DNA of 64,000 nt from contig CAJIZN010000001.1 in the NCBI GenBank assembly GCA_905182065.1, positions 62,001 to 126,000 on the forward strand, written 5' to 3'. The notes beneath the pieces were generated by a model. That model ran no database searches. It had not been told where the DNA came from and was given only the letters and a program-made list of their open reading frames with translations. This document shows, in pieces, positions 30,556 through 39,386 of the stretch. The stretch's first letter is position 1. The number at the start of each line of letters is the position of its first letter. Made by a program: the position numbers and the translations under genes. This stretch comes from Candidatus Marisimplicoccus framensis (lineage in GTDB: Bacteria; Bacteroidota; Bacteroidia; Flavobacteriales; Flavobacteriaceae).

Positions 30556-31743
30556 CTAGTCTAAAAGTTGAGTCACCTGACCTGCACCGACGGTTCTACC
30601 ACCTTCACGAATTGCAAATCTTAGACCCTCATTTAGAGCAATAGGTGATATTAAATCAACTTCAATAGTTAAGTTATCACCAGGCATCACCATCTCTACA
30701 CCACTTGGAAGCACAATATTACCTGTAACATCTGTAGTTCTAACATAGAACTGAGGGCGATAATTATTGTGGAATGGAGTATGACGACCACCTTCTTCTT
30801 TTTTCAAGATATACACCTCTGCCTTAAACTTAGAGTGAGGAGTTACAGAGCCAGGCTTACAAATAACCATACCTCTTGTTATATCAGTTTTTTCAATACC
30901 TCTTAAAAGGATCCCAGCGTTATCACCAGCTTCACCTTTGTCAAGAATTTTTCTAAACATTTCAATACCTGTTACTGTTGATTTAAGCTTTTCAGCTCCC
31001 ATCCCAATAATATCAACTTCATCACCAGTATTAGCAATTCCCGTTTCAATTCTACCAGTTGCAACAGTTCCTCTACCAGTAATAGAGAATACATCTTCAA
31101 CAGGCATTAAAAAGTCTTTATCTACTTCTCTCTTTGGTAGTTCAATGTATGCATCAACAGCTTCCATCAACTTCAAAACGCTATCAACCCATTTTTGTTC
31201 ACCATTTAGAGCTCCAAGAGCAGAACCAAGAACTACAGGAGTGTTTTCTCCATCATAATCATAAAATGAAAGAAGATCTCTAACTTCCATTTCAACTAAT
31301 TCTAATAGCTCCTCGTCATCTACCATATCTGCTTTATTTAAAAAAGCAACAATTCTAGGTATACCTACTTGTCTTCCTAATAATATATGCTCTCTGGTTT
31401 GAGGCATAGGACCATCAGTTGCAGCAACAACAATTATAGCGCCATCCATTTGAGCAGCACCAGTTACCATGTTCTTAACATAATCAGCGTGACCAGGACA
31501 ATCTACGTGAGCGTAGTGACGGTTAGCTGTTTGATATTCAACATGAGATGTGTTTATTGTAATTCCACGTTCTTTTTCTTCAGGTGCATTATCAATTGAA
31601 TCAAAACTTCTAGCTTCTGAAAAACCAGCGTCTGATAATACTTTTGTAATTGCAGCAGTAAGAGTTGTTTTTCCGTGATCAACGTGACCGATAGTACCTA
31701 TGTTTAGGTGGGGTTTCGATCTATCAAAAGTTTCTTTAGCCAT
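30556..31743 (-). CDS. tuf: Elongation factor Tu
   Basis: 395 residues from the ATG at 31743 ([29 protein letters not shown]). The track's extra 12 N-terminal residues come from a false upstream start. G motifs [16 protein letters not shown] and NKAD are intact. Delivers aminoacyl-tRNA to the ribosome. A -7 element lies ~34 bases upstream. In many flavobacteria four tRNA genes lie directly before tuf; here they are ~9.4 kb away. Confidence 0.98.
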   Translation of the reverse strand: MAKETFDRSKPHLNIGTIGHVDHGKTTLTAAITKVLSDAGFSEARSFDSIDNAPEEKERGITINTSHVEYQTANRHYAHVDCPGHADYVKNMVTGAAQMDGAIIVVAATDGPMPQTREHILLGRQVGIPRIVAFLNKADMVDDEELLELVEMEVRDLLSFYDYDGENTPVVLGSALGALNGEQKWVDSVLKLMEAVDAYIELPKREVDKDFLMPVEDVFSITGRGTVATGRIETGIANTGDEVDIIGMGAEKLKSTVTGIEMFRKILDKGEAGDNAGILLRGIEKTDITRGMVICKPGSVTPHSKFKAEVYILKKEEGGRHTPFHNNYRPQFYVRTTDVTGNIVLPSGVEMVMPGDNLTIEVDLISPIALNEGLRFAIREGGRTVGAGQVTQLLD

Positions 31744-31776
31744 AACAGTAATTTTATCTTGTTTTTTTACGAGCTG

Positions 31777-31784
31777 CAAATTTA
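31777..31784 (-). promoter_or_regulatory. Candidate tuf -7 promoter element (TAAATTTG)
   Basis: TAAATTTGC on the minus strand is a perfect Bacteroidota -7 match ~34 bases before tuf. No TTTG is seen at the -33 distance. It shares a TTTGC...CGTAAA layout with the rpsU promoter. Confidence 0.55.
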
Positions 31785-31872
31785 TAATTTTTTTCTTATA
31801 AAATAACTGATTTAATGATTTTTTTTATCGCATTGGAAAATTCTTTATTATCTTTAAATTTAAATAGATAAA

Positions 31873-32253
31873 ATGTTGAAATTTATAAGTAAGATTTTTT
31901 CGGTGTTTGTTGGCCTTACAGTCATAAATGTTTGGTTGTTTAGATCAGAAAAAAACACATTATTTAGAGGTGGAAATGCAGGTAATCTTTTGGAGGAATT
32001 TGAGGTTTATGGACTAGAGGATTATTTTTTAATTATTGGTGTTGTAAAAGTCTCCCTAGCGGTAATTTTACTTTTAAGTTTATATTTTAATAAACTTAGA
32101 TTTTTTGCTTCATCTGGAATTGCAATTATGATGCTTGTAGCTATATACATGCACATAAGTATAGGCGATGAGTTGATTAAATCGTTGCCTGCTTCAATTT
32201 TACTTATTAGTTCGTTAACAATTGCATATACAGAAAAGATATCTTCAAAATGA
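31873..32253 (+). CDS. DoxX-like small integral membrane protein
   Basis: 126 residues with four predicted hydrophobic helices (for example FLIIGVVKVSLAVILLLSLYF, in part, and SGIAIMMLVAIYMHISIGD). Layout and the third-helix YMHISIGDE region resemble DoxX-like proteins, a broad family with no agreed function. An N-terminal loop FRGGNAGNLLEEFEVYGL is soluble. It is transcribed away from tuf; the next gene, another small membrane protein, follows after 48 bases. Confidence 0.55.
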   Translation: MLKFISKIFSVFVGLTVINVWLFRSEKNTLFRGGNAGNLLEEFEVYGLEDYFLIIGVVKVSLAVILLLSLYFNKLRFFASSGIAIMMLVAIYMHISIGDELIKSLPASILLISSLTIAYTEKISSK

Positions 32254-32301
32254 TTTGATAGCTATATTTAGTTATAATATCTTTAACAAAATCAAATAAA
32301 A

Positions 32302-32658
32302 ATGGAAATTAAAAGCATTCAAAAATTTAACACTGTTAATTCAATCGCATTATTGACTATGTCGTTATGGGGATATATTGACACTAATTCTTTTACAGCA
32401 CTAATCCCAGCAGTATTTGGGACAATTCTATTTATTTTAGGTATGCTTTTGAATAAAGAAAAGCTTGTAAAAATGGCAGCCCATGTAATTGTTCTTTTTA
32501 CACTTTTGATTTTAGCAGCATTAACTATTCAGGTTTTACCCGGAGCAATTGAAAGAGGTGGGATTGGACTTGCAAGAGTTTTAATTATGATTACTACTTC
32601 ATCAATCGCAATGATTGTTTTTGTAAAAAGTTTTATTGACAACAGAAAATCTCGTTAA
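32302..32658 (+). CDS. Small membrane protein of unknown function
   Basis: 118 residues, four hydrophobic stretches (IALLTMSLWGYI, ALIPAVFGTILFILGMLL, HVIVLFTLLILAALTI, VLIMITTSSIAMIVFV). I do not recognise a named domain. Short cytosolic ends and no charged motif suggest a structural or transport-accessory membrane protein. It follows the DoxX-like gene on the same strand. Confidence 0.6.
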   Translation: MEIKSIQKFNTVNSIALLTMSLWGYIDTNSFTALIPAVFGTILFILGMLLNKEKLVKMAAHVIVLFTLLILAALTIQVLPGAIERGGIGLARVLIMITTSSIAMIVFVKSFIDNRKSR

Positions 32659-32688
32659 TATTTCAATACAATTTCGTAACTTATAGTT

Positions 32689-32844
32689 ATGAAAAAAGTT
32701 GATAAATCATACCTCAAAAGAAAGATTAATAAACTGAACAAAAAAATTCACAGATCTGAATTTCAAAATGAAGAAAATAAGACATGGTGGAGAAAACTCA
32801 AGATCACTAAACTTAAGGAGAGATTAAATCAAATTGATTCATAA
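32689..32844 (+). CDS. Small basic protein, 51 residues (not in ORF track)
   Basis: ATG at 32689 gives MKKVDKSYLKRKINKLNKKI and ends TKLKERLNQID-S. It is highly basic and helical, with no hydrophobic segment. The stop is two bases before the S8 protease ATG, so the genes are likely cotranscribed. Function unknown; too short for the track. Spacing and composition make it credible, but without homologues it remains tentative. Confidence 0.5.
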   Translation: MKKVDKSYLKRKINKLNKKIHRSEFQNEENKTWWRKLKITKLKERLNQIDS

Positions 32845-32846
32845 TA

Positions 32847-34417
32847 ATGAAAAAACCTTTTTTTCTAATTCTCATTTTATTGAACTCTTCATGTAGTTCA
32901 ATAAAGTTTTTAAATGATTATTCATCCCTAAGTAATTCTACCTCAAGTTATTCAACTGATAATGCTAATCTACAAAACTGGCATAATCTTGATCCGGAAA
33001 TTGATGCTATTCCTGGGACTAGTGTAGAAAGAGCTTACAAAGAACTACTTAAAGATTTAGATGGAAATAAAGTAATTGTCGCAATAATAGACACAGGTTT
33101 AGACATAGAACACGAAAATTTATCTAATAACATATGGATAAATAATAATGAGATTGTAAATGGATTAGATGACGATAATAATGGATATGTTGATGATATA
33201 AATGGTTGGAATTATCTTGGTTCTTCATATAATGAAACAAGAGAAATGACCAGACTACTCAGAGATAATAAAGTAAATAATAGAAAATACAGTCTCGTAG
33301 AAGAGGAAATCAAAAAAGAAATTAAAAAGTCCAATGATCAATTAAACATTTTGAATTATTACATTCAAATTCTTGAAGATTCTAAAGAACTTATATCAGG
33401 GTATCTTGGTAATGATAAATTTGGTATTGATGATGTTAATAAAATTGAAACTGAAGATGAAAAATTAATTCGTGCCAAAACTATTTACAAGATTTTGAAT
33501 CCTATGGATATACAAAAGAATACTTGAATGAAGGTATAGAACAATATAATGATTTTATTAATTTTCATTTTAATGTTGAATTCAATGGAAGAACTGCGAA
33601 TGATGATATATATGATATTAATGATACTAATTATGGTGACTCGAATATAAATAACATAAAAGATAGCGAATCTCATTCCACCCATGTGTCAGGTATAATA
33701 TCTGGAGATAGACATAATAATGATGGGAATAAAGGAATAAATAATTTAGTTGAAATAATGGTTTTAAGGGCAATACCAAATGGAGATGAATATGATAAAG
33801 ATGTAGCTAGAGCAATTAGATATGCCGTTGACAACGGGGCAAGAATTATAAATGGAAGTTTTGGTAAATATTTTTCATCTAACCCGGAATGGGTAATTGA
33901 TGCTATAAGATATGCTTCAGACAATGATGTTTTAGTTATTGCTGCTGCTGGAAATGAATCTAAAGACTTAGATTCACTATCAAATGATAATTATCCCAGT
34001 GATCAGTTCTTTAATAAAAATGAGTTTTCAAACACTTTCATTAAAGTTGGTGCATCAAGTATTGATTTAAATGAGAATTTTACAGCATATTTTTCAAACT
34101 ATGGAAAAGTTAATGTAGATATTTTTGCACCAGGTGTTGATATTTATTCTTCAGTACCTAATAATAAATATAAATTTCAAAGTGGAACTTCAATGGCATC
34201 ACCAGTGGTATCTGGAATAGCTTCATTAATAATGTCATACTTTCCAAAGTTATCTGCAAAAAAAGTTAAAGAAATTATTTTAGAGTCAGGTATAGATATA
34301 GACATAAAGATTGGAAATCTTGGGGGTAACAAACATTTTAGAGAATATTCAAAGTCAGGAAAATTAGTAAACGCATACAATGCATTAATATTGGCATCTA
34401 GAAGTAAAAGAAAATGA
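32847..34417 (+). CDS. Subtilisin-like (S8) serine protease lipoprotein, one-base frameshift
   Basis: A lipoprotein signal (MKKPFFLILILLNSSCSSIKF) precedes an S8 domain with all three catalytic motifs: Asp in VAIIDTGLDIEHENL, His in SHSTHVSGIISG and Ser in SGTSMASPVVSG. About 100 residues are inserted between the Asp and His motifs, usual for this Bacteroidota subgroup. The ORF breaks at 33490-33527: frame one ends NPMDIQKNT, while the other gives DFESYGYTKEYLNEGIEQY. One missing base near 33490 explains it; the corrected length is ~523 residues. Likely a cell-envelope protease. Confidence 0.9.
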
Positions 34418-34422
34418 TTACT

Positions 34423-35466
34423 TTAATTTAAGCTAACTTCTTTATTTGCTAACTGACCACATGCTGCATCTATGTCTTTTCCTCTTGACCTTCTAACAGT
34501 TACAGTAATTTTATTTTTTTCTAATAAATCTTTATAAAGATTAATCATACTTTGACTTGCAGATTTAAAAGTTTCATCACCAATCGAATTATATTCGATA
34601 AGATTAACCTTTGATGGAATATATTTACAATAGTTTACTAATGCATTTATATCATCAACACTATCATTTATACCTTTCCATACGATATATTCAAAAGTTA
34701 TTCTTCTTTTTGTTTTTGAATACCAATACAATAAAGATTCTTTAATATCCTCTAATGAAAATTTAGCTGAAAACGGCATAATACTATTCCTAGTCTCTTC
34801 TATGGCTGAATGAAGTGAAAGCGCTAGATTAACTTTTAAGTTTTCATCAGCAAGTTTTTTTATCATTTTAGGAATTCCTGAAGTTGAAACTACAATTCTC
34901 TTCTGGGAAATATTAAGACCCTTATCTGATGATATTTTTTCAATTGATTCTATCAAGTTGTTATAATTCATTAATGGCTCACCCATACCCATGAAAACTA
35001 TATTTGACAAAGATCTTTTAAAATATTTTAGACTTTGGTTATTAATTGTTACAACCTGATCATAAATTTCATCAGGATTAAGATTTCGCATTCTTTTCAA
35101 TTTTGATGTAGCACAAAATTTACAATCAAGACTACAACCTACTTGAGATGAAACACATGCAGTAGTTCTGTCATCAGTTGGAATCAAAACAGATTCAACT
35201 GTATAGTCATCAAAAAGCTTTACCGCATTTTTAATAGTACCATCTGAGCTTTTTTGAATTTTATCAACTTCTATATGATTAATTACAAAGTTTGAATCCA
35301 GCATGAGTCTTAAATCTTTAGATAAATTTGTCATTTCATCAAAAGAATAAGTTGATTTTTTCCAAATCCATTCATAAACCTGTTTACCCCTGTAAGAATC
35401 AAATCCTTTTTGTTCAAAAAATTCGATTATTTGATTTTCAGATAAACTTCTTATATCGATTTTCAT
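34423..35466 (-). CDS. rlmN: Dual-specificity 23S rRNA/tRNA (adenine-C2)-methyltransferase RlmN
   Basis: 347 residues. Radical-SAM enzyme that methylates A2503 of 23S rRNA and A37 of some tRNAs. The cluster motif CSLDCKFC (CxxxCxxC) follows TACVSSQVG. GMGEPLMNY, VVSTSGIP and SLHSAIEETRNSIMPF are family signatures, and the catalytic Cys near the C-terminus lies in DIDAACGQL. Transcribed away from the SDR gene across a short, nearly palindromic promoter region. Confidence 0.97.
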   Translation of the reverse strand: MKIDIRSLSENQIIEFFEQKGFDSYRGKQVYEWIWKKSTYSFDEMTNLSKDLRLMLDSNFVINHIEVDKIQKSSDGTIKNAVKLFDDYTVESVLIPTDDRTTACVSSQVGCSLDCKFCATSKLKRMRNLNPDEIYDQVVTINNQSLKYFKRSLSNIVFMGMGEPLMNYNNLIESIEKISSDKGLNISQKRIVVSTSGIPKMIKKLADENLKVNLALSLHSAIEETRNSIMPFSAKFSLEDIKESLLYWYSKTKRRITFEYIVWKGINDSVDDINALVNYCKYIPSKVNLIEYNSIGDETFKSASQSMINLYKDLLEKNKITVTVRRSRGKDIDAACGQLANKEVSLN

Positions 35467-35474
35467 TTCGAGGG

Positions 35475-35501
35475 TAAATTTAAACTAATTAGTTAAATTT
35501 A
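35475..35501. promoter_or_regulatory. Near-palindromic divergent promoter between rlmN and SDR
   Basis: TAAATTTA at both ends (35475-35482 and 35494-35501) encloses AACTAATTAGTT; the whole 27 bases are palindromic except for one extra A. Each half supplies a -7-like TAAATTT for the outward-facing gene, with only six to nine bases to either ATG. The element could be symmetric promoters, or an operator covering both. Confidence 0.4.
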
Positions 35502-35507
35502 TCAGAT

Positions 35508-36305
35508 ATGAGAAATTCTTATGCTTTAGTAACAGGTGCAACCTCTGGAATAGGACTTGAAATTTCGAGAGATCTTGCAAAAAGAGGGTATAATTTAATT
35601 CTAATTGCAAGGACTAGTGATAAATTAAATGTTATATCTAAAGAACTGATTGGAAAATTTAATATTAAATGTGATTATTTTTCATCAGATCTTACTAAAA
35701 TTAGTGCTCCAAATGAAATATATGATTTTACAAAATCCAATAATTATAATATAGATGTGTTAGTTAACAATGCAGGATATGCTCTGCCTAACGCATTTCA
35801 TGAAAATTCAATGGAAGATGAGGAAAAATGCCTTAGAGTTCTAGGCACATCTGTTATTGCTCTTACAAAAAAATATATTAATGATATGATTTCAAACGGT
35901 GGTGGAAAGATAATGATTGTCTCGTCTGTAGCAGCTTTTGCCCCAGCCTCATCTCTTCAATCTCTTTATGGTCCAGTAAAAACCTTCATGAATAGATTTA
36001 GTGAGTCTTTAAGTTTTTATAACAAATATGGTATAACATCTACTGCAGTTTGTCCAGGGTATACAGTTACAAACTTTCATACAGCTAGTGGTGTCCAAAA
36101 AGAAATGGATAGTGTTCCAAGCTTTTTAAAGAAAAGTGCAAAAAGAATTGCACAAGAAGGAGTAGATGCAATGTTGAAGGGAAAGAAAGTTTGTGTTCCA
36201 ACTAAAACATGGAAAATTATAGTATTCTTACTAAAGGTTATACCACAATCTGTTTTTTCATTAATTAGCGGATTATTAGCTCCTGGAAGATATGATGAAG
36301 TTTAA
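35508..36305 (+). CDS. Short-chain dehydrogenase (SDR), DltE-like
   Basis: 265 residues, classical SDR: cofactor motif TGATSGIG, NNAGYA, active-site Ser in IVSSVAAFAP and YGPVK (YxxxK). Arg-rich cofactor loop ARTSDKL suggests NADP. A C-terminal hydrophobic stretch (WKIIVFLLKVIPQSVFSLISG, in part) may attach it to the membrane. Substrate unknown; these DltE-type SDRs are often carbonyl reductases. The 3' end overlaps the convergent DehR-like gene by four bases. Confidence 0.85.
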   Translation: MRNSYALVTGATSGIGLEISRDLAKRGYNLILIARTSDKLNVISKELIGKFNIKCDYFSSDLTKISAPNEIYDFTKSNNYNIDVLVNNAGYALPNAFHENSMEDEEKCLRVLGTSVIALTKKYINDMISNGGGKIMIVSSVAAFAPASSLQSLYGPVKTFMNRFSESLSFYNKYGITSTAVCPGYTVTNFHTASGVQKEMDSVPSFLKKSAKRIAQEGVDAMLKGKKVCVPTKTWKIIVFLLKVIPQSVFSLISGLLAPGRYDEV

Positions 36306-37086
36306 TATGATTTTAAAAGACCTCCATCAATAGGAATTGATGCTCCATTTATATATGCTGCTTTATCTGAGCTAAGGAAAGAAACTAGGTATCCATATTC
36401 TTCAGTTTTTCCTAATCTATTTATTGGAACTAAAGATTTCATTTTTTCTAAAACTTCATCTTCAGAAATATTTAAAGATTTTGATTTTTCTTTATTTAAA
36501 TCTTTTATTCTTTCTGTATCAAAATAACCGGTTAAAATTGAATTAACAGTAACTCCATCTTTACCTACATCAACTGATAAACTTTTAGCCCAAGCTACTA
36601 CTGCAGATCTTATACTATTTGACAGAACAAGATAGTTTAGTGGCTCTTTTACTGATACTGAGGTAACATTTATTATTCTACCCCATTTATTTTTTAGCAT
36701 TTTAGGAACTATTAGTGATGTTGTATATACTACACTTTTAAATAATAAGTCAAAAGCTTCTTGATATGACTCAATATCTTTAGACAAGGAGTTTCCTGCA
36801 GGGGGACCTTGAGTATTGTTTATTAAAATATCAATTCTGTTCTTATCAACATATTCTTCAATAATAATTTTAAATCCATCAAAGTTGAGAAGTCAACTAC
36901 TAAATAATCATGATTTTGATTCTCAGAACTTGGAAGTTTACTTACAATCTCTTTTAATTTAGTTTCATTCCTTGCCATTAGACACACGCTAGCTCCAGAT
37001 TCAGCAAGTTGTTTTGCTATTCCAAGACCAATACCTTTACTGCTCCCTCCTATTAGAGCCTTTTTACCTGATAATTCTATTTTCAT
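36302..37086 (-). CDS. SDR oxidoreductase, DEH reductase (DehR)-like, one-base frameshift
   Basis: Reconstructed 261 residues: MKIELSGKKALIGGSSKGIGLGIAK (TGxxxGxG-type loop), ARNETKL, then after the frameshift NFDGFKIIIEEYVDKNRIDILINNTQGPPAGN, INVTSVSV and the C-terminal PINRLGKTEEYG...GASIPIDGG. The break lies near 36893 (one base missing; TTCTCAACTTTG). It overlaps kdgF by four bases. In alginate- and pectin-degrading Bacteroidota such an SDR next to kdgF reduces 4-deoxy-5-hexoseulose uronate to KDG; that role is inferred from the neighbour. The active-site tyrosine position reads NYLVLSNSIRSAV, without an obvious YxxxK. Confidence 0.75.
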
Positions 37087-37394
37087 CCTAAATCATCTCT
37101 TTTTGGACTAAAAACGTCCATTATTTCACAACTAGTAATCGCTTTTCCTGAATGAGGAACATTTGATGGAATTTGAAATGTAGAACCCTTTTCGCATAAA
37201 TGTTTTTTTCCATTAATAGTAAATTCAAATTTACCTTTAACTACATGCATTAATTGTTCGTTGACATGATTATGCTCAGGTAGACTAGAACCTTTGTCTA
37301 TTTCCCAATATACCCATGTAAAATCTGACCCATGTAAAATTCTTCCATGGAAACCAGGCATGATTTCATTGGATTTCAATTCTTTTATATTCAT
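37083..37394 (-). CDS. kdgF: KdgF-like cupin (unsaturated uronate linearising enzyme)
   Basis: 103 residues, single cupin domain. Metal ligands are visible in PEHNHVNEQLMHVVKGKFEF (His, His, Gln/Glu) and IPSNVPHSG. The end DVFSPKRDDLG closely resembles the DVFSPxREDY close of KdgF, which speeds ring opening of 4,5-unsaturated uronates from pectin and alginate. The overlap with the SDR gene supports a uronate-to-KDG pair. A general sugar-binding cupin remains possible. Confidence 0.75.
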   Translation of the reverse strand: MNIKELKSNEIMPGFHGRILHGSDFTWVYWEIDKGSSLPEHNHVNEQLMHVVKGKFEFTINGKKHLCEKGSTFQIPSNVPHSGKAITSCEIMDVFSPKRDDLG

Positions 37395-37430
37395 ACTTTT
37401 TAATTATTCAACAATTTACAAAGTTTTGCA

Positions 37431-37559
37431 CTACAATATTCCTAGGTAATAAAAAAGTAAAACCACTACAACAATTACAATAAAAAAACTCATAATAATT
37501 CTTTTAGCAATTTTTAATACTATACTATTTTTATTTTTTCTTTTAATAATTTTAATCAA
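37431..37559 (-). CDS. Possible small membrane protein (42 residues, TTG start)
   Basis: Reading minus from TTG 37559: IKIIKRKNKNSIVLKIAKRI, then a hydrophobic segment SFFIVIVVVVLLFYYLGIL and stop. A basic N-terminus followed by one transmembrane helix looks protein-like, but there is no ATG at the right place. It lies in the 262-base gap between kdgF and the symporter, which otherwise holds only AT-rich sequence and a GATTTTAAAATC palindrome at 37634-37645. Confidence 0.3.
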   Translation of the reverse strand: MIKIIKRKNKNSIVLKIAKRIIMSFFIVIVVVVLLFYYLGIL

Positions 37560-37656
37560 TTGGTCTATAATTTTTTAAATTAAACAAAAATTCTAATTTT
37601 ATAAAATATCAATTTAGAATAAATAACTTTTTCGATTTTAAAATCAATTAAATATT

Positions 37657-39345
37657 ATGAACGGGACTTTTGAATTTTTAGACTATTTAATTTTTGGACT
37701 TTATGCAATAACTATATTAGCAATAGGTCTATGGGTTTCAAGAGATAAAGACGGTAAACAAAAAAATGCAGAAGATTACTTTCTTGCCAGTAAATCACTT
37801 CCTTGGTGGGCAGTTGGTACTTCTTTAATTGCAGCTAATATTTCTGCTGAACAATTTATTGGTATGTCAGGATCCGGATTTGCTCTTGGATTAGCCATAG
37901 CATCATATGAATGGATGGCAGCTATTACTCTATTAGTAGTTGGTAAATATTTTCTTCCAATTTTTATTGAAAAAGGCCTCTATACAATTCCGGAGTTTAT
38001 TGAAAAAAGATTTAGTACTAACCTAAAAACTATACTTGCTATTTTTTGGATTGCACTTTTTGTATTTGTTAATCTTACAACTGTTTTATTTTTAGGGGGT
38101 AAAGCTTTGGATACTATCATTGGTGTAGGTGACGGAGCTATTTTATTAAATAGTATTATTGGACTTGGTTTATTTGCAGCTGCATATTCTCTTTGGGGTG
38201 GTCTTGCTTCTGTTGCATGGACAGATGTGATACAAGTAGTAATTTTAATATTTGGAGGTTTATTAATGACCTATTTTGCCCTTGCCAATGTTACAGATTC
38301 AGGGAGCTTTATCGATGGTATGAAATATGTTTACGAAAAAGCACCTGAAAGATTTTCCATGATTCTATCCAAAGGAGAGATTATAAAACCAAATGGCGGA
38401 GATGCATGGTGGGATCTTCCAGGACTAGCTGTATTGATTGGTGGTATTTGGGTAGCAAACTTATATTATTGGGGATTTAATCAATATATAATTCAAAGGA
38501 CATTAGCTGCAAAAAGTCTTGCTGAAGGTCAAAAAGGTATTGTATTTGCTGCATTCCTAAAATTAATAATTCCAGTTATTGTTGTTTTACCAGGTATTAT
38601 AGCTTATGTAATGAACTTAGATGACTCCGGAGTTCTTACTGCTACTTCTATAGACCCAGGGTTTATTGGAGCTGCTGGAAATATTGCAAATGATAATGCT
38701 GCACCATGGTTAATTAAAAACTTTATTCCATCGGGTGTTAAAGGTTTAATACTTGCTGCTCTTGCTGCTGCAATTGTATCATCACTTGCTTCTATGTTAA
38801 ACTCAACATCTACAATTTTTACAATGGATATTTACAGATCTCATTTTAACAAAAATGCTTCAGATGCACAGATGGTTTTTGTTGGAAGAATTACTGCAGT
38901 AGTTGCATTAATCATTGCAATTATAATAGCACCTCAACTTGGAAGCCTTGGTCAAGTATTTATATTTATTCAAGAATATACAGGAGTTGTAAGTCCTGGA
39001 ATCTTAGCAGTATTTTTAATGGGATTATTCTATAAAAAGGCTACAAATAATGCTGCTATATGGGGAGCAATATTATCAATACCTATAGCTATGTATTTTA
39101 AAGTTGCTCCAAAAGGATGGAGTGATGCTTCTATTTTCGTTGAATTGCCATTTATGCACCAAATGGGTTATACATGTATAGCGACACTTGCTGTTATTGC
39201 ACTTATAAGTTATCTGGATGGTAATAAAGATGATTCAAAAGCAATAAATCTTACAAAGAAATTATTTGCAACTAATAGTACATTTAATATTGGAGCATTT
39301 AGTGTTGTTCTAATTACTGCATTCTTATATGCAATGTTTTGGTAG
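37657..39345 (+). CDS. SGLT-like sodium/sugar symporter (SSS family)
   Basis: 562 residues with ~14 hydrophobic helices. The N-terminal pattern DYFLASKSLPWWAVGTSLIAANISAEQFIGMSGSG (in part: IAANISAEQFIGMSG) is that of the Na+/glucose (SGLT) branch. AAIVSSLASMLNSTSTIFTMDIY near the middle is a further family signature. In Bacteroidota such transporters bring in monosaccharides or uronates released outside the inner membrane. The adjacency of kdgF/DehR and the MFS sugar porter suggests a sugar or uronate substrate, by inference. Confidence 0.87.
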   Translation: MNGTFEFLDYLIFGLYAITILAIGLWVSRDKDGKQKNAEDYFLASKSLPWWAVGTSLIAANISAEQFIGMSGSGFALGLAIASYEWMAAITLLVVGKYFLPIFIEKGLYTIPEFIEKRFSTNLKTILAIFWIALFVFVNLTTVLFLGGKALDTIIGVGDGAILLNSIIGLGLFAAAYSLWGGLASVAWTDVIQVVILIFGGLLMTYFALANVTDSGSFIDGMKYVYEKAPERFSMILSKGEIIKPNGGDAWWDLPGLAVLIGGIWVANLYYWGFNQYIIQRTLAAKSLAEGQKGIVFAAFLKLIIPVIVVLPGIIAYVMNLDDSGVLTATSIDPGFIGAAGNIANDNAAPWLIKNFIPSGVKGLILAALAAAIVSSLASMLNSTSTIFTMDIYRSHFNKNASDAQMVFVGRITAVVALIIAIIIAPQLGSLGQVFIFIQEYTGVVSPGILAVFLMGLFYKKATNNAAIWGAILSIPIAMYFKVAPKGWSDASIFVELPFMHQMGYTCIATLAVIALISYLDGNKDDSKAINLTKKLFATNSTFNIGAFSVVLITAFLYAMFW

Positions 39346-39386
39346 AACTGTAATCCTAGATTTGAGGATAGTAGTTCAGACCCAAA

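Noticed and set aside
31744-31779. 12-residue extension of EF-Tu ([12 protein letters not shown])
   Set aside because: EF-Tu starts at [10 protein letters not shown]; the extension overlaps the likely transcription start.
39351-39370. ATCCT/AGGAT hairpin after the SGLT-like gene as a terminator
   Set aside because: Only five pairs and no T-run directly after it.
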